The notes under the pieces are model-generated. The model was given only the letters and a program-made list of their open reading frames with translations. It did no database searches and was not told the origin of the DNA. A stretch of 64,000 nucleotides of DNA, taken from the NCBI RefSeq assembly GCF_002943425.1, contig NZ_PTRA01000001.1:1116001-1180000 (forward strand). The letters run 5' to 3'. Positions 33,953 through 42,402 of the stretch are shown piece after piece; within the stretch, counting starts at the first letter, position 1, and every line of letters begins with the position of its first letter. Source of the stretch: Siphonobacter curvatus. Its GTDB lineage: Bacteria; Bacteroidota; Bacteroidia; Cytophagales; Spirosomataceae. The position numbers and the translations under genes are program-made.

Positions 33953-34399
33953 ATGATTGTTGTACACGTTGAATCCGTACAGTCGGCCGATGCTCAGTTT
34001 TTACTAGCGGAAGCAGTACAAGAACTACAACGTCGCTACCCCGATTTTCCGGCGAATGAATATCATTCCGCCGAAGCTCCGGGTTCAGCCTTTGTCATTG
34101 CCCGCATCGAAGGAAAAGCGGTAGGGTGTGGAGCCCTACGACCTTATGTTCCGGAGGTAGTTGAAATCAAACGAATGTTTGTATTGGATAATTACCGTCG
34201 GCAGGGAGTATCCCGGCGACTGTTGGAAACGTTGGAGGAAGAAGCTCGTCGCCTGGGTTACCGTCGCGTTATACTGGAAACGGGCGTTCGGCAACCCGAA
34301 GCGATTGAACTGTATCGACGTACGGGTTACGAGCAAATTCCTAACTACGGCTATGATGGTGAGGATAGCTTGAGCGTGTGCTTTGGTAAAGACTTATAA
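33953..34399 (+). CDS. GNAT-family N-acetyltransferase
   Basis: The 148-residue protein transfers an acetyl group from acetyl-CoA to an amine. The acetyl-CoA-binding motif A is VEIKRMFVLDNYRRQGVSRRLLETLEEEARRLGYRRVILETG (about 78-120), with the Q/R-x-x-G-x-S/A loop RRQGVS. The late YRRTGYEQIPNYG block is also typical. The start is the Met after the hairpin, since earlier codons would be translated through the hairpin. The substrate is unknown; the small size and E-x-K-R pattern resemble general small-molecule acetyltransferases. Confidence 0.82.
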   Translation: MIVVHVESVQSADAQFLLAEAVQELQRRYPDFPANEYHSAEAPGSAFVIARIEGKAVGCGALRPYVPEVVEIKRMFVLDNYRRQGVSRRLLETLEEEARRLGYRRVILETGVRQPEAIELYRRTGYEQIPNYGYDGEDSLSVCFGKDL

Positions 34400-34514
34400 T
34401 GTTCTGGCACAGGTTTTTATAGTAAGCCATTTTTAGCTAGTATTCTTAGATTTTGAGGAATTTTGAGAAAAAAATGAGAAAAAAATAAAAAAAATAGTGA
34501 AAAATTTACTCTCA

Positions 34515-34640
34515 ATATTCGCTTGAGGCAGTTTTTGGTAAGCCTCTGAACGTCAGCGATACTAATGTTAAATAAAAAAAGGAATACCTTAGAATAACCC
34601 GTAGTCAGGCCTTTCGGACATCCGAAAGGCCTTTTTCGTA
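34515..34640 (+). ncRNA. candidate small RNA ending in a strong terminator
   Basis: CGCT (34520-34523) and GAGGC (34525-34529) pair with GCCTC (34542-34546) and AGCG (34555-34558) to form a two-part stem. An A-rich linker leads to an intrinsic terminator: AGGCCTTTCGGA (34607-34618) with TCCGAAAGGCCT (34621-34632) and TTTT. No coding gene lies between the GNAT stop (34399) and this terminator, so either the GNAT message has a long 3' end or a separate RNA is made. No family recognised; boundaries are approximate. Confidence 0.35.
34607..34637 (+). terminator. intrinsic terminator
   Basis: 12-base complementary arms AGGCCTTTCGGA and TCCGAAAGGCCT followed by TTTTCG, 62 bases upstream of the NlpC/P60 gene. 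Confidence 0.8.
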
Positions 34641-34693
34641 CCAGCCATTCTGCCTATCTTTAAGAACCTCATTGTGACAACAAACCGAATTTT

Positions 34694-35218
34694 ATGCTAA
34701 GAAAAGTTCTTCTAGCAGGTTTTTTTACCTGCTTCCTGAATGTATCTTTTGCCCAACGAGCGGCGGTTGAACAGGAACCCAAAAGCACCCGACTGGAGCG
34801 TTATACCAACGACGTTCTGGACTTTGCCGAACAGCATTTGCACATTCGGTATCGGTCGGGTGGTACTACGAAAGGGGGTTTTGATTGCAGCGGATTCGTC
34901 CGGTTTTGCTTCAAAAACTTTGGAATGTTACTCCCTCATTCCAGTGCTTCCATGAAATCATTAGGGCACGAAGTCGCCAAGAAAGATTGCCAGCCCGGTG
35001 ATCTGATTTTCTTCAAAGGTGGAAACTCGCACAGTAACCGAATTGGACACGTAGGTATTGTATCGGAGGTAAAAGACGGAAAGATTCGTTTCATCCACTC
35101 GGCTTACAATGGCGGCGTTCGTTTTGACTGGCTTGATCAGGAAAAGTACTACCAAACTCGTTTTTCGGGACTTCGCCGGGTTATTGGCGTACTGGATTTT
35201 CTTCCTTCTGAATCGTAA
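34694..35218 (+). CDS. NlpC/P60-family cell-wall peptidase
   Basis: The 174-residue exported cysteine peptidase cuts the D-Glu to diamino-acid link in peptidoglycan stem peptides. A signal peptide ends near VSFAQ. The NlpC/P60 domain covers about 40-165 with the catalytic Cys65 in GGFDCSGFVRF, His119 in RIGHVGIV, and the third polar residue His135 in FIHSA. The triad is complete. No wall-binding domain is present, so it may act in the periplasm with partners. It has its own small transcript, closed by a bidirectional terminator shared with pheS. Confidence 0.9.
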   Translation: MLRKVLLAGFFTCFLNVSFAQRAAVEQEPKSTRLERYTNDVLDFAEQHLHIRYRSGGTTKGGFDCSGFVRFCFKNFGMLLPHSSASMKSLGHEVAKKDCQPGDLIFFKGGNSHSNRIGHVGIVSEVKDGKIRFIHSAYNGGVRFDWLDQEKYYQTRFSGLRRVIGVLDFLPSES

Positions 35219-35236
35219 CTAGTGTATACAGCCATA

Positions 35237-35271
35237 AAAAAGGCGATCGTTTCGAAAACGATCGCCTTTTT
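35237..35271. terminator. bidirectional terminator between NlpC/P60 and pheS genes
   Basis: 16-base arms (35237-35252 and 35256-35271, core GGCGATCGTTT) with symmetric A/T runs between convergent genes. Confidence 0.85.
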
Positions 35272-35288
35272 GCTTAGGTACGTATTGG

Positions 35289-36341
35289 TTAGGCCTGTTC
35301 GAACTGACGCAGGAAACGAACGTCATTTTCGGAATACAGTCGCAAATCCCGAACGCGGTATTTCAAGTTCGCGATCCGCTCGATACCCATGCCGAAGGCA
35401 AATCCTGTGTATTTCTTGGAATCGATACCGCAATTTTCCAGTACGTTCGGATCAACCATACCCGAACCAAGAATTTCTACCCAACCCGTTCCTTTACACT
35501 GATTCTGCGTTCCGCCGCAAATCCGGCAACCACCGGGGCGGTGCATTTCGCAGGAAATATCCATTTCTGCACTGGGCTCGGTGAAAGGAAAGTACGAGGG
35601 ACGGAAACGAACCTGTACCTCCGAACCAAACAGCTCCTGGGCAAACTGATATAAGGTATCCTTCAAATCCTTGAAGCTCACATTCTCATCAATGTACAAG
35701 CCTTCGATTTGATGGAAAAAGCAGTGAGCACGGGCCGAAATGGCTTCATTGCGATACACGCGACCGGGCATAATGCTGCGTAAGGGTGGCTGCTGCGTTT
35801 CCATCAGCCGAACCTGGATATTGGAGGTGTGCGTGTGCAGCAGAATATCCTTACCGGGACCGTTTTTCTCGATGAAAAACGTATCCTGCATTTCACGAGC
35901 CGGGTGGTTCTCGGGAAAGTTCAGAGCCGTAAAGTTATACCAGTCTTCTTCGATCTCTGGTCCATCGGCTACGTTGAAACCCAAACGTTCAAAAATTTCG
36001 ACAATACGTTGACGAATCAACGTAAGGGGGTGCAGACTACCCGTCTCGTTTGGAATCGTGGGTAGGGTTAAATCTACATCAGGTGTAACCTGTTGACTTT
36101 GAGAATTTTCCAGACGTTCCTGGGCAGCTTGGAAGGTCTCCTGAGCTAAATCTTTCAGGGAATTGAGTTCCTGCCCCATGGCCCGACGCTCTTCCGCAGG
36201 AACCGTTTTCAGTAATTCAAACAAACCTGCTACGGCTCCTTTACGGCCAACGTAGGCTATCCGGAAATTTTCTAGTTGTTCCTTAGTATCAATAGTATAC
36301 GCCGTGATTTGCTGGCGAATTTCGTTGACTTGCTCTATCAT
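35289..36341 (-). CDS. pheS: phenylalanyl-tRNA synthetase alpha subunit
   Basis: PheS is the catalytic subunit of the alpha2-beta2 phenylalanyl-tRNA synthetase. The 350 residues have an N-terminal coiled coil (about 1-90), PLTLIRQRIVEIFERLGF, motif 2 with HTSNIQVRLME and PGRVYRNEAISARA, FRPSYFPFTEPSAEMDI, and motif 3 GFAFGMGIERIANLKY. Length and order are normal. The beta subunit gene pheT is not in the window, as is usual in Bacteroidota, where the two are often separated. Confidence 0.96.
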   Translation of the reverse strand: MIEQVNEIRQQITAYTIDTKEQLENFRIAYVGRKGAVAGLFELLKTVPAEERRAMGQELNSLKDLAQETFQAAQERLENSQSQQVTPDVDLTLPTIPNETGSLHPLTLIRQRIVEIFERLGFNVADGPEIEEDWYNFTALNFPENHPAREMQDTFFIEKNGPGKDILLHTHTSNIQVRLMETQQPPLRSIMPGRVYRNEAISARAHCFFHQIEGLYIDENVSFKDLKDTLYQFAQELFGSEVQVRFRPSYFPFTEPSAEMDISCEMHRPGGCRICGGTQNQCKGTGWVEILGSGMVDPNVLENCGIDSKKYTGFAFGMGIERIANLKYRVRDLRLYSENDVRFLRQFEQA

Positions 36342-36345
36342 GTCA

Positions 36346-36353
36346 CAAAAATA
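36346..36353 (-). promoter_or_regulatory. possible -7 box of pheS
   Basis: TATTTTTG on the minus strand matches TAnnTTTG, but lies only five bases before the start codon; if real it implies a leaderless message. The AT-rich setting makes a chance match possible. Confidence 0.3.
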
Positions 36354-36513
36354 ACTTTTTGCTGGTTTGAATAGCCAGAGAATTTTTGTTTTTCGGGTAA
36401 TACGTACAAATACCTAATTTTAAAAATAGAGTATATTTTACTGGTGTTTTATACTTAATTTTTTACACCTTTGTTTTGTACTTGAGTTACGTTTTATTCC
36501 TAATGCTAATACC

Positions 36514-36900
36514 ATGTATCCAACCCCTTCTCTAGAATTTACTTCGAAAAACTGGACTGTACCCGAGGGTACGCTACCCGTCTTTGATCGCCGCGTTCAA
36601 CACCTTCCTATGCAGGATATTATTCTGATCCAGGGAGATGGAAACTATACGCTGTTTTATTGCAGTAACGGCAAACGTATCATGGTTTCGAAAACCTTAC
36701 GGGACTATGAAAAACTCATGACCGAAAGCAGTTCATTCTTCCGGATTCATAAATCGTACCTTATCAACCTAGCCTACGTACAGCGATATGACGTGAAAGG
36801 CGAAGACTGTGTATGGATGAAAGACGGTCAAATTATTTCCATTGCCCGACGTCGCAAACATCAGTTCGCGGCCTATATGAGGCAGTACTTGAGTCATTAA
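36514..36900 (+). CDS. stand-alone LytTR DNA-binding protein
   Basis: The 128-residue protein is a transcription regulator made only of a LytTR domain (about 28-128). Recognisable are DIILIQGDGNYTLFYCSNGKRIMVSKTLRDYEKLM and FFRIHKSYLINLAYVQRY, then the basic end ISIARRRKHQF. It lacks the receiver domain of AgrA/LytR-type response regulators, so it must be controlled in another way, perhaps by abundance or by a separate partner. Lone LytTR proteins are frequent in Bacteroidota. The target is unknown. Confidence 0.85.
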   Translation: MYPTPSLEFTSKNWTVPEGTLPVFDRRVQHLPMQDIILIQGDGNYTLFYCSNGKRIMVSKTLRDYEKLMTESSSFFRIHKSYLINLAYVQRYDVKGEDCVWMKDGQIISIARRRKHQFAAYMRQYLSH

Positions 36901-36930
36901 GTATATTTTACTGATTGACACTCAAATAGT

Positions 36931-36980
36931 ACAGTAACGCAAAGAGCCGCTAACTAGTTAGCGGCTCTTTGCGTTACTGT
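36931..36980. terminator. 50-base perfect palindrome, bidirectional terminator
   Basis: The 50 bases from 36931 to 36980 are a perfect palindrome (halves meet at CTAACTAGTTAG). It lies between the convergent LytTR and porin-like genes and can act as terminator on both strands. Confidence 0.75.
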
Positions 36981-37001
36981 AGAATAGTACTACATTCTAA
37001 A

Positions 37002-37694
37002 CTAAAATACTTTCATGCCCAAAGTCACTTGCCAGTTTTTCGATTTCTGTTTGAAAGGATCGCTACCGTTGGGCGTACTGATATTTACAAACCGAACATT
37101 AGAAAGACTGTCTTCGTAACGAACGTCTAGCGAGAAGTTACCAATATCCAGGCCACCACCGAGCTGGTAACCCCAGGCAGCCTGATTAAACGTATCGCTC
37201 ACACTACCTTGGGTATACTTGGTAATGGCTTCTTTGATACTCTCATTCGAGCCGATCAGAAAAGAAGCTACTGGACCCGCATTTACCCGAAGCGGACCAA
37301 ATTTCAATCCCAGCAATACGGGCACATCAATGTTCTCGGTTTTTACCTTTACCTGCGTAGGACTGCCTACCGCTTGTCCATTGGCATCGATGGGTTGTAC
37401 CAAATACGAACCTCCTTTACCTGTATACAGTACCTCGGGCTGTATATAGAGCGTTCGTCCAAAACGCATATAAATACCACCTACAAAACCAGTACGGGTA
37501 TCTAGGCTTTGTTTGAGATTTTCCCGGAGCGTGGATCCACTATAGCTACCATTGGCTACAAAGTTGCCCGTTTTAAGTTGGGCTAAATTCGTTCCTGCTT
37601 TAATTCCCAGTTGAAACCAGGGTTTGTCGCTTTGGGCGAAGGTTGAAGCAGCCGACAGACAGAGAAAGCTGCATAGTAATAAGTACTTTTTCAT
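37002..37694 (-). CDS. outer-membrane beta-barrel protein (PorT-like porin family)
   Basis: The 230-residue protein begins with a standard signal peptide (MKKYLLLCSFLCLSAASTFAQ) and continues as an eight-strand-type barrel. It opens WFQLGIKAGTNLAQL, then TGFVGGIYMRFGRTLYIQPEVLYTGKG, IDVPVLLGLKFGPLRVNAGPVASFLIG, and ends WQVTLGMKVF. This is the common Bacteroidota outer-membrane-protein-beta-barrel family, often called porin family. The longer open frame to 37742 would add an unconserved leader before the signal peptide. The exact role is unknown. Confidence 0.8.
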   Translation of the reverse strand: MKKYLLLCSFLCLSAASTFAQSDKPWFQLGIKAGTNLAQLKTGNFVANGSYSGSTLRENLKQSLDTRTGFVGGIYMRFGRTLYIQPEVLYTGKGGSYLVQPIDANGQAVGSPTQVKVKTENIDVPVLLGLKFGPLRVNAGPVASFLIGSNESIKEAITKYTQGSVSDTFNQAAWGYQLGGGLDIGNFSLDVRYEDSLSNVRFVNISTPNGSDPFKQKSKNWQVTLGMKVF

Positions 37695-37855
37695 GGATAT
37701 AATGGTAATACGTTGAAGAACTATGGTAAAACGCTGTACCACCGGTGTTTTGTTATAGAAATGGTCCGAAACCTTTTCTGTATCCTTGTTTTTGAACGTT
37801 TTCTAGCGTAAATTACTAATCGGCAGAAAGCTAAAAACTGCCCGTTTACATCTCA

Positions 37856-39232
37856 ATGGCGAAAGTAAAAACCTCTTATTTCTGTCAGAATTGTGGGTAC
37901 CAGTCGCCCAAATGGCTGGGAAGGTGTCCTTCCTGTGGGGAATGGAATACGATGGTCGAGGAGATCATCCAGAAGTCGGAACCCGAAAAAGGCCGCTGGC
38001 GACCTGCTTCAGCGGGACCGAATATTGCCGCTCGTCCTAAAGCCATTACCGAAATTGATTACAGCGAACAACCCCGGGTATTGACCCCGGATGCTGAGCT
38101 AAACCGCGTACTGGGCGGAGGGATCGTTCCTGGCTCACTGGTACTGATTGGGGGCGAACCGGGGATTGGGAAATCCACCCTGATGCTGCAAATTGCTCTG
38201 AATCTACCGGGCATTCGGGTACTCTACGTTTCGGGTGAGGAATCGGATCAACAGATTAAAATGCGGGCTGAACGATTGGGGACGAATTCCGCCAACTGCT
38301 TCATTCTCACGGAAACGTCCACGCAGAATATATTCAAGCAGATCGAAAATTTCGAACCCGATTTATTGGTCATTGATTCCATTCAAACCCTGCAATCCAA
38401 TCTGGTCGAATCCGGAGCAGGGAGTGTATCGCAGGTACGCGAGTGTACGGCGGAGCTGATGAAATTCGCGAAAGAGTCCGGAACGCCCGTATTTATGATT
38501 GGTCACATTACCAAAGACGGGAATCTGGCCGGACCCAAGGTTCTGGAACACATGGTGGACACGGTACTGCAATTTGAAGGCGATCGCCATTTGGCCTACC
38601 GGATTTTGCGAACGACCAAGAATCGCTTTGGCAGTACCTCCGAGTTGGGCATCTACGAAATGCAGGGGAGTGGGTTACGACAGGTAAGTAACCCTTCGGA
38701 AATTCTGATTTCCCAGCGGGAGGACGCCCTGAGTGGTATCACGATTGGTACCATGCTGGAAGGAAATCGGCCCTTGCTGATTGAAATTCAGTCATTGGTA
38801 TCCATTGCCACCTACGGAACGCCCCAACGTAGTAGTACGGGCTTCGACGCGAAACGGCTGAATATGTTGCTGGCCGTTCTGGAGAAACGCGGTGGTTTTC
38901 GACTGGGGGCTCAGGATGTTTTCCTGAATATTGCCGGAGGTCTGAAAGTGGAAGATCCGGCTATTGATTTGGCCGTCTGTGCTTCGCTGGTTTCTTCGTA
39001 CGAGGATATTGCGATTCCGGCTTCAGTCTGCTTTGCGGCGGAGGTAGGGTTGGGAGGCGAAGTACGGGCCGTAAACCGAATTGAAAATCGGATTGCGGAG
39101 GCTGAAAAACTGGGCTTTAAGGAGATCTGGGTTTCCCGCTACAACGCCAAAGGACTCGACCTGGATCAGTACAAAATCCGGGTACGAACGGCCTCTAAAC
39201 TCGACGAAGTTTTCATTTCCTTATTGCGGTAA
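37856..39232 (+). CDS. radA: DNA repair protein RadA
   Basis: RadA (Sms) is a RecA-like ATPase that helps process recombination intermediates. The 458 residues show the N-terminal zinc finger CQNCGYQSPKWLGRCPSCGEW (C10, C13, C25, C28), Walker A GGEPGIGKSTL near 98, Walker B LLVIDSIQT near 172, the RadA-specific KNRFG motif near 258, and a C-terminal Lon-protease-like domain (about 290-458) without its catalytic dyad. Length and layout are standard. No gene in the operon explains a special role. Confidence 0.96.
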   Translation: MAKVKTSYFCQNCGYQSPKWLGRCPSCGEWNTMVEEIIQKSEPEKGRWRPASAGPNIAARPKAITEIDYSEQPRVLTPDAELNRVLGGGIVPGSLVLIGGEPGIGKSTLMLQIALNLPGIRVLYVSGEESDQQIKMRAERLGTNSANCFILTETSTQNIFKQIENFEPDLLVIDSIQTLQSNLVESGAGSVSQVRECTAELMKFAKESGTPVFMIGHITKDGNLAGPKVLEHMVDTVLQFEGDRHLAYRILRTTKNRFGSTSELGIYEMQGSGLRQVSNPSEILISQREDALSGITIGTMLEGNRPLLIEIQSLVSIATYGTPQRSSTGFDAKRLNMLLAVLEKRGGFRLGAQDVFLNIAGGLKVEDPAIDLAVCASLVSSYEDIAIPASVCFAAEVGLGGEVRAVNRIENRIAEAEKLGFKEIWVSRYNAKGLDLDQYKIRVRTASKLDEVFISLLR

Positions 39233-39334
39233 CTTGAGTAAATCCTTGCCCGCTTCTTGACTTGCACGTTTTTTGACGGTAATAAGGGATTGGTAGTCAG
39301 TGAATTAATACGTCAACCAAACTTTATTGCCGTC

Positions 39335-39880
39335 ATGAAATGTCTTCTTTATATCTGGTTTCTGAGCGGAACGATGAATCCGAACACCCAGGAAATGCTT
39401 ACTGATTCGGGGGCTCAAGTGTTGAACGCCCGCGTGACCGAGGAAGTGGTACGCGTCGATCCTAGGGTTACGACCGTACGAACCGAGCGGCGGGCTCGCC
39501 TCGTTTATAAGAATGATCCCACCTTAGCAACAGCCTTTGCTTCGAAAGCCACCAAGATCGAACGAATCCCTGATTCACTACGCATATTGAAACCTAATCC
39601 TAAAGCTCAGGCCGAACCTAAAGATGCCTTTATGCGGGAAAAGCAGGATTGGATGGATCGGATTAGTCTCCAGTTAACGGAGCTTGATCAGGAAATTCAA
39701 ATGGTACAGACTAACACACCACGTTCGGGCCGATTAAAGCAGTTAAAAAATTTACATCTGAAAACGCGGGAGAGCCATGAGGTAATGGACAAGGCTAATA
39801 CAGCGGACCAATTACAGAAAGCGATTCGAAGTGTTAAACCGATTTTAGCCCAAACCAACCGATATTTATCCGCGGGCTAA
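39335..39880 (+). CDS. protein of unknown function with a helical, charged body
   Basis: From the chosen Met the product has 181 residues. It starts with a short hydrophobic segment (MKCLLYIWFLSGTMNP) that may be a weak signal peptide. The rest is hydrophilic, with a coiled-coil-like C-terminal half (WMDRISLQLTELDQEIQMVQ and LKQLKNLHLKTRESHEVMDK). The frame extends 26 codons further upstream, but that part overlaps the probable promoter region and is unlike a leader. I do not recognise the family. Confidence 0.5.
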   Translation: MKCLLYIWFLSGTMNPNTQEMLTDSGAQVLNARVTEEVVRVDPRVTTVRTERRARLVYKNDPTLATAFASKATKIERIPDSLRILKPNPKAQAEPKDAFMREKQDWMDRISLQLTELDQEIQMVQTNTPRSGRLKQLKNLHLKTRESHEVMDKANTADQLQKAIRSVKPILAQTNRYLSAG

Positions 39881-39999
39881 GCGAAAAAGGCGTATGCGTT
39901 CGTTAGAAAGAGGCGATTTATTTTAAAAAGGAAATTCATCCATTCAAATGATCCTTTCTCCACTAATAGAAAAAAAAGTCAGTATTTAGGGAAGTCCGC

Positions 40000-40007
40000 T
40001 ATTTTTG
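40000..40007 (+). promoter_or_regulatory. predicted -7 box of the LolA-like gene
   Basis: TATTTTTG is an exact TAnnTTTG match; the start codon at 40044 leaves a leader of about 30 bases. Confidence 0.55.
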
Positions 40008-40043
40008 ACTTAGCATTACGCACGTTTTTAACCAACATTAACC

Positions 40044-40772
40044 ATGACTAAATTACGTATCTGGGCTGCTGCGGCGGCTTTGGTGTTAACATTGAACGCA
40101 CAGGCTCAATCCGTTGATGAAATTGTAGATAAACACATCGCTGCTCGTGGGGGTGCTGACAAGCTTAAAGGCATCAAAACCTTGATCATCGAAAACTCGA
40201 TGAGTATGCAAGGTATGGACATCCCGATGAAGCAGATGATTGCTACGGGTCGTGGCATGCGGATGGAAATCTCAGTGATGGGCAATGAAATGATTACAGC
40301 GGTAGACGGCGATAAAGGCTGGACCATCCGTCCTGCGATGATGGGTGGTACGGGTGAACCAGAAGACCTGCCTGCCGAACAAATCAAGAGTTCAGCCAGT
40401 CAGCTTGATCCCGGCGGACCGCTTTTTAACTACAAGGAAAAAGGCACGAAGGTAGAATTGGTAGGCAAGGAAAAAATGGATAAAAAAGACGCCTATCATC
40501 TGAAAATCACGACGAAAGATGGTACGGCTGTCGATTATTTTCTGGATGCGAATACGTACCTGCTGGCAAAGCAAATTGCACAGTTGAGTATGCAAGGTCA
40601 GGAAGTAAAGCAGGAAATGAATTTCTCTGATTACAAAGAAATTTCCGGCGTTAAATTTCCGCACACGATGGAAACGGCATCACCCATGGGCGGTGATATG
40701 ACGATCATTACCAATAAGATTACGGTAAATGGTCCGATTGATGAAAAACTGTTCGCGAAGCCGACCAAGTAA
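40044..40772 (+). CDS. LolA-like outer-membrane lipoprotein-sorting family protein
   Basis: The 242-residue exported protein has a signal peptide cleaved after LNAQAQ, then SVDEIVDKHIAARGGADKLKGIKTL, a typical opening of the LolA-like superfamily, followed by an antiparallel beta sheet (MQGMDIPMKQMIATGRGMRMEI, GKEKMDKKDAYHLKITTKDG, VDYFLDANTYLL, FSDYKEISGVKFPHTMET). These proteins bind lipids or lipidated proteins in the periplasm. True LolA of Bacteroidota differs in detail, so a lipoprotein-carrier role is only inferred. It is monocistronic with its own promoter and terminator. Confidence 0.72.
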   Translation: MTKLRIWAAAAALVLTLNAQAQSVDEIVDKHIAARGGADKLKGIKTLIIENSMSMQGMDIPMKQMIATGRGMRMEISVMGNEMITAVDGDKGWTIRPAMMGGTGEPEDLPAEQIKSSASQLDPGGPLFNYKEKGTKVELVGKEKMDKKDAYHLKITTKDGTAVDYFLDANTYLLAKQIAQLSMQGQEVKQEMNFSDYKEISGVKFPHTMETASPMGGDMTIITNKITVNGPIDEKLFAKPTK

Positions 40773-40789
40773 GCCATATCATTTTCTGT

Positions 40790-40828
40790 AAAAACTTCCG
40801 TAGGACTACTTACGGAAGTTTTTTTTTG
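40790..40828 (+). terminator. intrinsic terminator of the LolA-like gene
   Basis: AAAAACTTCCGTA (40790-40802) pairs with TACGGAAGTTTTT (40811-40823), followed by more T residues. Confidence 0.85.
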
Positions 40829-40929
40829 CCCAACCGTCCGTATGAATAAAAACAGTTTTGGCTGAAAAGGCGTATATGCAAAGGAGTAAATCCTACGTTA
40901 GCAGTATTCGAACCTTCACACTACATACG

Positions 40930-42366
40930 ATGATGAAAAACTTTCTGTCGATCCTGGCCCTGAGCGTTTCATTGGGAGTCCAGGCCCAGAATTTCAATGG
41001 AATTGCCCATAGTAATGCCGCCGGTACGAACAAGGTGTACACGAATCCGGCCTTGATTGCGGGTTCACCTTACAAATTACACGTTAATCTTTTCTCGGGA
41101 GGAGCCAATATTTCCAATAACTATGCGGACTGGGTTGGCCCCTACAAATTAAACCGTCTCGTATTTGGCGGTATTCCTAACGCGTATCGGAATTCAGACG
41201 GAAGCCCTGCCCTCGAACCGGAGTACTTTCGGGAGAATCTGAACGGTAAACCCAAGGATGGTACGGGCTGGGCCGAAGTACGCGGTCCGGGCGTATTGAT
41301 TGGGCTGGGCCGCAACCAGAGTATTGCGATCACGAGCCGGGCCCGGGCGTCCATTCAGGCTTTTGGTGTTTCGGAAAACTTTCTTTCGCTCGTTCGGCAG
41401 GGTTTCGATTTCGCTACCCTATGGAATATTACGAACGTAGATAATAAGTTTTCATTGAATGGGAATATCTACGGAGAATTGGCTTTCACCTACGCTGCTA
41501 CCCTCATTGAAGACGGCCCTCATCAGTTGAAAGGAGGGGTTACCGTGAAAAAGCTGGTGGGTTTCTACTCGGCTCACATCCGAAATCGGGAATTGACGTA
41601 CCGCGTTATTGAAGATCCTGAGCGGCCCGGTAAAGGACTTTTCGTGATGGATCGGATGGACGCGGATTTCGGCTATACTACTCAAGAGTCCATCAAAGAC
41701 GGGGTAGGACTACGCAAGTTTTTAGGTAGTAAAATGCCGGGTTCCGGCTGGGGATTTGATGTAGGGATGGTCTATGAATTTAATCCGGATTATGACGAAG
41801 AACCCTACCGTCTGCGACTGTCCGCCGCTCTGATGGATGTAGGGTCAATCCGCTACGAAGATCGGTCCAAGATCAAAGGATACACCATTTTACGCACGAA
41901 CCGAACGATTCAGGAAGAGGATTTTGCGAATATTAAAGGGAGTGATGAACTGGTACGCCTCATCGAAAGTAAAATGGAGCTGCAACCGAATGAGGCCAAA
42001 ACTAGTTTTACTTCAGGATTACCGATGTCGCTGAATACGAATGCTGATTTACGGTTGAATTCATCCCTGTACGTAACGGTTTCGTACCTCAAGGATTTGC
42101 GAAATGTGAACGTATTATCGGCTCGTCAACCCACAGTTTTTTCAGTAGTGCCGCGTATTGAAACCGAGTCAGGGTTAGAGGTGGCCGTACCCCTCACCTG
42201 GATTTTTCAGACATTTTCACCGGGCTTGTCCGTACGATTGGGACCGGTTTTTGCGGGTACGGACAACCTGATTGGTTTAGTAAGTAATAGTCGGCGATTG
42301 GCTCCTAAAGGTATGGATGTATACGCTGGCTTAAGTATACCTTTGTTTAAGCGAAACGATCGTTAA
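40930..42366 (+). CDS. DUF5723 family outer-membrane protein
   Basis: The 478-residue exported protein (signal peptide MMKNFLSILALSVSLGVQAQ) is a predicted outer-membrane beta barrel of the DUF5723 family. It has NxxxxxNPALIAGSPYKLHVNL near residue 35, EVRGPGVLIGLGRNQSIAITSRARA, GGVTVKKLVGFYSAH, GSGWGFDVGMVYEFNPDYDE, and a C-terminal MDVYAGLSIPLFK. It is a paralogue of the 60002 protein. The ATG at 40930 is chosen because the frame's earlier Met residues give no signal peptide. The patatin gene follows by 36 bases and may share the transcript. The function is unknown. Confidence 0.72.
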   Translation: MMKNFLSILALSVSLGVQAQNFNGIAHSNAAGTNKVYTNPALIAGSPYKLHVNLFSGGANISNNYADWVGPYKLNRLVFGGIPNAYRNSDGSPALEPEYFRENLNGKPKDGTGWAEVRGPGVLIGLGRNQSIAITSRARASIQAFGVSENFLSLVRQGFDFATLWNITNVDNKFSLNGNIYGELAFTYAATLIEDGPHQLKGGVTVKKLVGFYSAHIRNRELTYRVIEDPERPGKGLFVMDRMDADFGYTTQESIKDGVGLRKFLGSKMPGSGWGFDVGMVYEFNPDYDEEPYRLRLSAALMDVGSIRYEDRSKIKGYTILRTNRTIQEEDFANIKGSDELVRLIESKMELQPNEAKTSFTSGLPMSLNTNADLRLNSSLYVTVSYLKDLRNVNVLSARQPTVFSVVPRIETESGLEVAVPLTWIFQTFSPGLSVRLGPVFAGTDNLIGLVSNSRRLAPKGMDVYAGLSIPLFKRNDR

Positions 42367-42402
42367 CAAATACCTACGCGTGCATTAATCAACGAACAAA
42401 CC

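Larger units (their letters stand above)
34400..34693. other. intergenic region with a candidate small RNA
   Basis: Apart from the hairpins at 34520-34558 and the terminator at 34607-34637 the region is A-rich with no gene. The terminator lies more than 200 bases after the last plus-strand coding region. Confidence 0.4.
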
